DNA of 14,759 nt from assembly GCA_026770585.1 (NCBI GenBank), contig MU646878.1:281397-296155 (forward strand), read 5' to 3'. Within the stretch, counting starts at the first letter, position 1, and every line of letters begins with the position of its first letter. The notes beneath the pieces are model-generated. The model worked only from the letters and a program-made list of their open reading frames with translations, had not been told where the DNA came from and searched no databases. This document shows, piece after piece, positions 12,601-14,759 of this stretch. The DNA comes from Baffinella frigidus (taxonomy: Eukaryota; Cryptophyceae; Cryptomonadales; Baffinellaceae). The position numbers and the translations under genes are program-made.

Positions 12601-12668
12601 TAAATTAAGTACCCCCCCCCGATAAATTAAATAACCCCCCCGATATGTAAATTAAATACCCCCCCCGC
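12601..12668 (+). repeat. Tandem TAAATTAAATACCCCCCC repeat
   Basis: Three units of GATAWATTAAATAMCCCCCC of about 22 bp. A fourth, TAAATTAACTACCCCCCCC, stands alone at about 12780. They alternate AT-rich and oligo-C. Confidence 0.8.
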
Positions 12669-12681
12669 TTCAACCGCGCAG

Positions 12682-12735
12682 GAACCCTGGGGCTGAAGAT
12701 GCGGGAACTACTCGAGTGGCACTCGGAGAAAACAC
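12682..12735 (+). pseudogene. Exon-like cassette X, copy 2
   Basis: Behind CAACCGCGCAG, the frame AGTLGLKMRELLEWHSEKT. It differs from copy 3 (13004) by few bases; homology ends at GAGAAAACACAG. What follows (GAGAATTACTATGGC) is unrelated and AT-rich. Unknown protein. Confidence 0.55.
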
Positions 12736-13003
12736 AGGAGAATTACTATGGCATAGGTAATTTTACTTATGAATCCTAATTAAATTAACTACCCCCCCCA
12801 ACAATCCTGGGTGGGGACCTTGGTGAACGCGCTCCTCCTCTTCTTCCTCCATCATCCTCAAATTAATATTTACTCCAAATTACTCGGCAAAAAACATCCG
12901 AAGTAATCGCTAAAACCTAACCCAAACTAAACACAATCCAAATCAATCCAAATCAAACACAACCAACCCAAAAATTACTCAAAGTTTGTTCATGAAATCG
13001 CAG
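12736..13003. other. AT-rich intron-like sequence
   Basis: Oligo-C and TAAATTAA fragments, CTCCTCCTCTTCTTCCTCC, and AATCCAAATCAATCCAAATC short tandem repeats. It ends CATGAAATCGCAG, the acceptor of cassette X copy 3. No coding frame. Confidence 0.45.
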
Positions 13004-13180
13004 GAACGCTGGGGCTGAAGATGCGGGAACTACTGGAGAGACACTCGGAGAAAACGCTGGCCTCTGCCTCGATCCTTCCAGCTAGAGCAACGGCCTCCAT
13101 TTTGCACGCGGAGGAGGTGCTGCGGGGGTGCTACGCCGCCGGGGCTCACCCCAAGGTTTTGTGTCCTTGTCCCGTCCGAT
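13004..13180 (+). pseudogene. Exon-like cassette X copy 3 with extended coding segment
   Basis: Starting just after ATCGCAG the frame reads AGTLGLKMRELLERHSEKT, then LASASILPARATASILHAEE and VLRGCYAAGAHPKVLC. Two of the later pieces recur: GCACGCGGAGG context at about 13460-13480 (ASILHAEG) and GGGGTGCTGCGCCGCGG…CCCAAGGT at 13613-13650 (VLRGCCAAGAHPKVLC). An ATG-initiated reading would start at 13021. The frame continues through element F to 13296, which is unlikely to be natural. Protein family not recognised. Repeated modules suggest duplicated exons of one gene, perhaps now decaying. Confidence 0.5.
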
Positions 13181-13185
13181 TAGTA

Positions 13186-13324
13186 CACTGCCAAGCCGGA
13201 GATTTTGTAAAAGTCAATTCACCCACAAAATCTGTCAACTTAGAAACGAGGTACCCAGATTGGGTACTTCGAAAATCGATTTTCGCCTTGAGTTGACTAA
13301 TACAAAAACTCCGCCCTGGCAGTG
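13186..13324 (+). mobile_element. Family F foldback element, copy 2
   Basis: CACTGCCAAGCCGGAGATTT to AAAACTCCGCCCTGGCAGTG, with the perfect 5-bp direct repeat TAGTA at 13181-13185 and 13325-13329. About 90% identical by eye to 1841-1980, although 11 kb away. No own ORF. Confidence 0.95.
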
Positions 13325-13357
13325 TAGTACCAGGAAACGCCGTGGTCTCGTCCGATG

Positions 13358-13500
13358 AGTACCGAATGCTGTGCTAAGTTGACGGCCAGGAAGACGGGGG
13401 TTTACCGTGAGGCTCATAATCGGTTTTACGTCGAGGCTCATAACCGCAAGAGCACCCGCGTCGATCCTGCACGCGGAGGGTGCCTCCGCGTCCCCCCCAG
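13358..13500 (+). pseudogene. Coding-like fragment with tandem EAHNR module
   Basis: ATG at 13355-13360 starts STECCAKLTARKTGVYREAH…; a 24-bp module GAGGCTCATAA(T/C)CG is duplicated (REAHNRFYVEAHNRKS). It then reaches the ASILHAEG module shared with 13004-13180 in another frame. It looks coding but has no recognisable family and no clear splice sites. Confidence 0.35.
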
Positions 13501-13518
13501 CCCTCCCAAACTCGAGAG

Positions 13519-13572
13519 TATCACCCTCAACCCTACACCCTGTACTCTACACCCTCACCCCTACACTCGACC
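13519..13572 (-). repeat. Short C-rich telomere-like tract
   Basis: ATCACCCTCAACCCTACACC, CTGTACTCTACACCCTCACCC: seven or so heptamer-like units in the same orientation as the 11517 array. Confidence 0.7.
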
Positions 13573-13596
13573 AACCCCAACACACCTGGGGAGATG

Positions 13597-13666
13597 ATGA
13601 GGGCGGTCCTCAGGGGGTGCTGCGCCGCGGGGGCTCACCCCAAGGTATTGTGCCGGACCTACTTTG
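13597..13666 (+). pseudogene. Repeated coding module, VLRGCCAAGAHPKVLC
   Basis: GTCCTCAGGGGGTGCTGCGC…GGGGCTCACCCCAAGGTATT repeats the end of cassette X copy 3 (13113-13160), in frame and with synonymous-type differences. It is cut by element C at 13667. Confidence 0.45.
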
Positions 13667-13771
13667 TATCCCTGAAGTGATCAGTAGGTTCATACGCCCT
13701 ACCGTAGGGCCCTAGGACCTGCCTAGGACCTCTTGGCCGTCAAATTTGTCGGCCTGGCCACTCAAGAGATA
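13667..13771 (-). mobile_element. Family C foldback element, copy 5
   Basis: TATCCCTGAAGTGATCAGTA to GGCCTGGCCACTCAAGAGATA. Order CATACGCCCTACCGTAGGGC, CCTAGGACCTGCCTAGGACC, GTCAAATTTG: reversed orientation like 10279-10382. The dyad arm is degraded (TTTGTCGGCC). Confidence 0.9.
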
Positions 13772-13799
13772 TGTCTACTAGGCATTGTACACGAAGAGC

Positions 13800-13938
13800 C
13801 GATCGACGATTTCTCTCTTACCCCTCTTTCCGGTTCAGGATTTAGGGTTTACTAACCCTTCCTTCACCGCGTGGGGTCTCCTCCAGCACCTGAGAAAAGT
13901 GAACTGATTTGCGCGGCTGAATGAAACAGTTGAATGAC
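13800..13938 (+). other. Intron-like remnant of cassette Y with branch-point motif
   Basis: GACGATTTCTCTCTTACCCC…, TTTAGGGTTTACTAACCC and TTCCTTCACCGCG repeat the sequence between exon copies at 14219-14420. The exon itself is missing here; instead GGTCTCCTCCAGCACCTG (13887-13904) is the reverse complement of the exon's first bases fused to its GAGGAGACC. TTTACTAAC resembles a consensus branch point. Confidence 0.5.
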
Positions 13939-14124
13939 CCCACAGCGGACTTCAAATGTATTTTTGAATAACCCTTCAGCGATAAGACATACGACCCTAC
14001 GGAAGGCAACCCATAGGGGTAAGGGGGGTCCCTATGGATAAGGTAACGGAAAGGTGGCCCGATTTGGGCCGAAAAGCCCTCCGTACGATTCAGGCCGAAA
14101 ACCCCTCTGTAGCCCGATGTGTGG
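13939..14124 (+). mobile_element. Family D foldback element, enlarged copy
   Basis: CCCACAGCGGACTTCAAATG to CTGTAGCCCGATGTGTGG. It aligns with 11930-12080 but is about 35 bp longer because of an internal tandem duplication (GGCCGAAAAGCCCTCCGTAC / GGCCGAAAACCCCTCTGTAG). It lies in the intron before exon cassette Y copy 1. Confidence 0.85.
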
Positions 14125-14178
14125 TTTGCGCGGCTTACTAAAAGAGTTGACTGATTTGCGCGGTTGACTGATAATCAG

Positions 14179-14229
14179 GTGCTGGAGGCGCCGCTCGCGC
14201 GCGCGGAGGAGACCATGGACGATTTTCTA
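14179..14229 (+). pseudogene. Exon-like cassette Y, copy 1
   Basis: After GCGGTTGACTGATAATCAG the frame reads VLEAPLARAEETMDDF. It is followed immediately by CTA and element E (14230). The intron end repeats the one before copy 3 (GCGGTTGACTGATATTTTTAG). Confidence 0.6.
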
Positions 14230-14367
14230 CCACACAGTGGACTACGGACCTTTCATCAAAAGTCAACTTACCCTGTGGGCAGTCAACTTTAAGGATGTTC
14301 TCATGCGAATTTGGTCACGTTACCGCTAGATCTAGGGGTCCCGAAACCGTCGAAGCCCACCGTGTGG
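14230..14367 (+). mobile_element. Family E foldback element
   Basis: CCACACAGTGGACTACGGAC to GAAGCCCACCGTGTGG. The closest relative in the window is 2472-2609 (inverted). It starts a few bases after the end of exon cassette Y copy 1. 138 bp. Confidence 0.9.
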
Positions 14368-14422
14368 ACCCTCTTCTCGGTTTAGGGGTTTGGGTTTACT
14401 AACCCTTCCTTCACCGCGTACA

Positions 14423-14486
14423 GGTGCTAGAGGCCCTGCTGGCGAGCGCGGAGGAGACCATGGACGATTTTGGACCGAGTTTCCGT
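14423..14486 (+). pseudogene. Exon-like cassette Y, copy 2, running into a D element
   Basis: Preceded by GGGTTTACTAACCC, a pyrimidine-rich stretch and GCGTACAG: a textbook branch point and acceptor. Frame VLEALLASAEETMDDFGPSF, then open through the inverted D element to a stop at 14609, adding about 40 residues encoded by the element. Unknown family. The EALLxRAEE…FGP spacing slightly recalls kinesin-light-chain TPRs but is one residue short. Confidence 0.55.
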
Positions 14487-14595
14487 GACCTTATCCGTAG
14501 GAACCCCCCTATGTCCCTACGGATTGCCTACCGTAGGGTCGTAGGTCTTATCACTCAAAAGGTTATTTATAAATCCCTTCGAAGTCCGCTGTGTG
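14487..14595 (-). mobile_element. Family D foldback element, truncated, inverted
   Basis: GACCTTATCCGTAGGAACCC, CCCTATGTCCCTACGGATTG, CCTACCGTAGGGTCGTAGGT, CTTCGAAGTCCGCTGTGTG is the reverse complement of 11930-12015. About 55 bp of the other arm is absent at the join with exon cassette Y copy 2. Confidence 0.85.
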
Positions 14596-14621
14596 ATGTG
14601 AGCGGTTGACTGATATTTTTA

Positions 14622-14690
14622 GGTGCTGGAGGCGCTGCTCGCGCGCGCGGAGGAGACCATGGACGATTTCGGACCGTTGGACCTCGAGGT
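14622..14690 (+). CDS. Exon cassette Y, copy 3 (best preserved)
   Basis: After GACTGATATTTTTAG the frame reads VLEALLARAEETMDDFG, PLDLEV. A possible donor (CGAG/GTTCTG) follows at about 14688; beyond it the sequence becomes a CT-rich microsatellite. Three copies with conserved frame and mostly silent or conservative changes favour an exon of a real (or recently real) multi-repeat gene that continues beyond the window. Product unknown. Confidence 0.5.
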
Positions 14691-14692
14691 TC

Positions 14693-14759
14693 TGTCTCTC
14701 TCCCTCCCTCCCTCCCTCCCTCTTTCTCCCTCCCTCCCTCCCTCTTTCTCCCTCCCTCC
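14693..14759 (+). repeat. CT-rich microsatellite (CCCT)n with CTTT interruptions
   Basis: CTCTCCCTCCCTCCCTCCC then CTCTTTCTCCCTCCCTCCC, period about 24-28 with inner period 4, to the end of the window. Confidence 0.9.

Noticed and set aside
14423-14690. Kinesin-light-chain-type TPR identity for cassette Y
   Set aside because: The EALLxRAEE…FGP pattern is one residue shorter than the usual spacing and only about 20 residues are visible; not enough to name a family.
14687-14759. CT-rich tail as a splice pyrimidine tract
   Set aside because: It is a regular microsatellite reaching the window edge with no AG and exon visible.

Overview
This is nuclear DNA of a eukaryote, most likely a microalga or related protist. 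Nothing in it is organised like a bacterial or phage genome. The evidence is degenerate arrays of plant/algal-type telomere heptamers (TTTAGGG and its variants), spliceosomal-type intron ends (GT...AG, CTAAC- and CTGAT-like branch points, pyrimidine tracts), short exon-like coding islands, and a very high density of small foldback (MITE-like) elements. I cannot name the species. The layout suggests a subtelomeric or other heterochromatin-like region. I see no tRNA, rRNA, transposase, reverse transcriptase or CRISPR array.

Layout. (1) 1-3970: interstitial telomere-like tracts, mostly G-rich on the + strand, each introduced by a GC-rich boundary unit and interrupted by foldback elements (families E, F, A, B). 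(2) 3970-5880: almost continuous foldback elements (H, C, I, J, D, K) with no credible gene. (3) 5885-7466: the only gene-like island. A minus-strand 3' gene part, spliced in my model (exons 6643-6551 and 6143-5885, phase-consistent), lies between two K elements. A plus-strand ORF (6930-7466) starts with an organelle-presequence-like N-terminus. (4) 7440-10260: more foldbacks (J, A', N, L, P, B) plus perfect palindromes and a minisatellite. (5) 9690-11890: a host subtelomeric unit in at least four copies, riddled with C, A, B and G insertions and capped by C-rich (CCCTACA)n arrays; one array has a 112-bp higher-order repeat. (6) 12300-14759: two families of repeated exon-like cassettes, each behind an AG acceptor, with E, F, C and D elements in the introns or at exon edges, ending in a CCCTCCCT microsatellite.

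The main theme is a large set of short (about 100-190 bp) foldback elements, at least ten families by terminal repeat and several with 2-6 copies in this window. They appear modular: families with different outer arms share inner cores (GAAAATTACTACAC in one superset; CCTACSGTAGG and TCCTAGGA cores in another). Empty-site comparison inside the window gives a real insertion footprint for one copy (4-bp GACC duplication). None carries a transposase, so they depend on enzymes encoded elsewhere. Several sit exactly where splicing signals would be, which makes an introner-like role possible but unproven.
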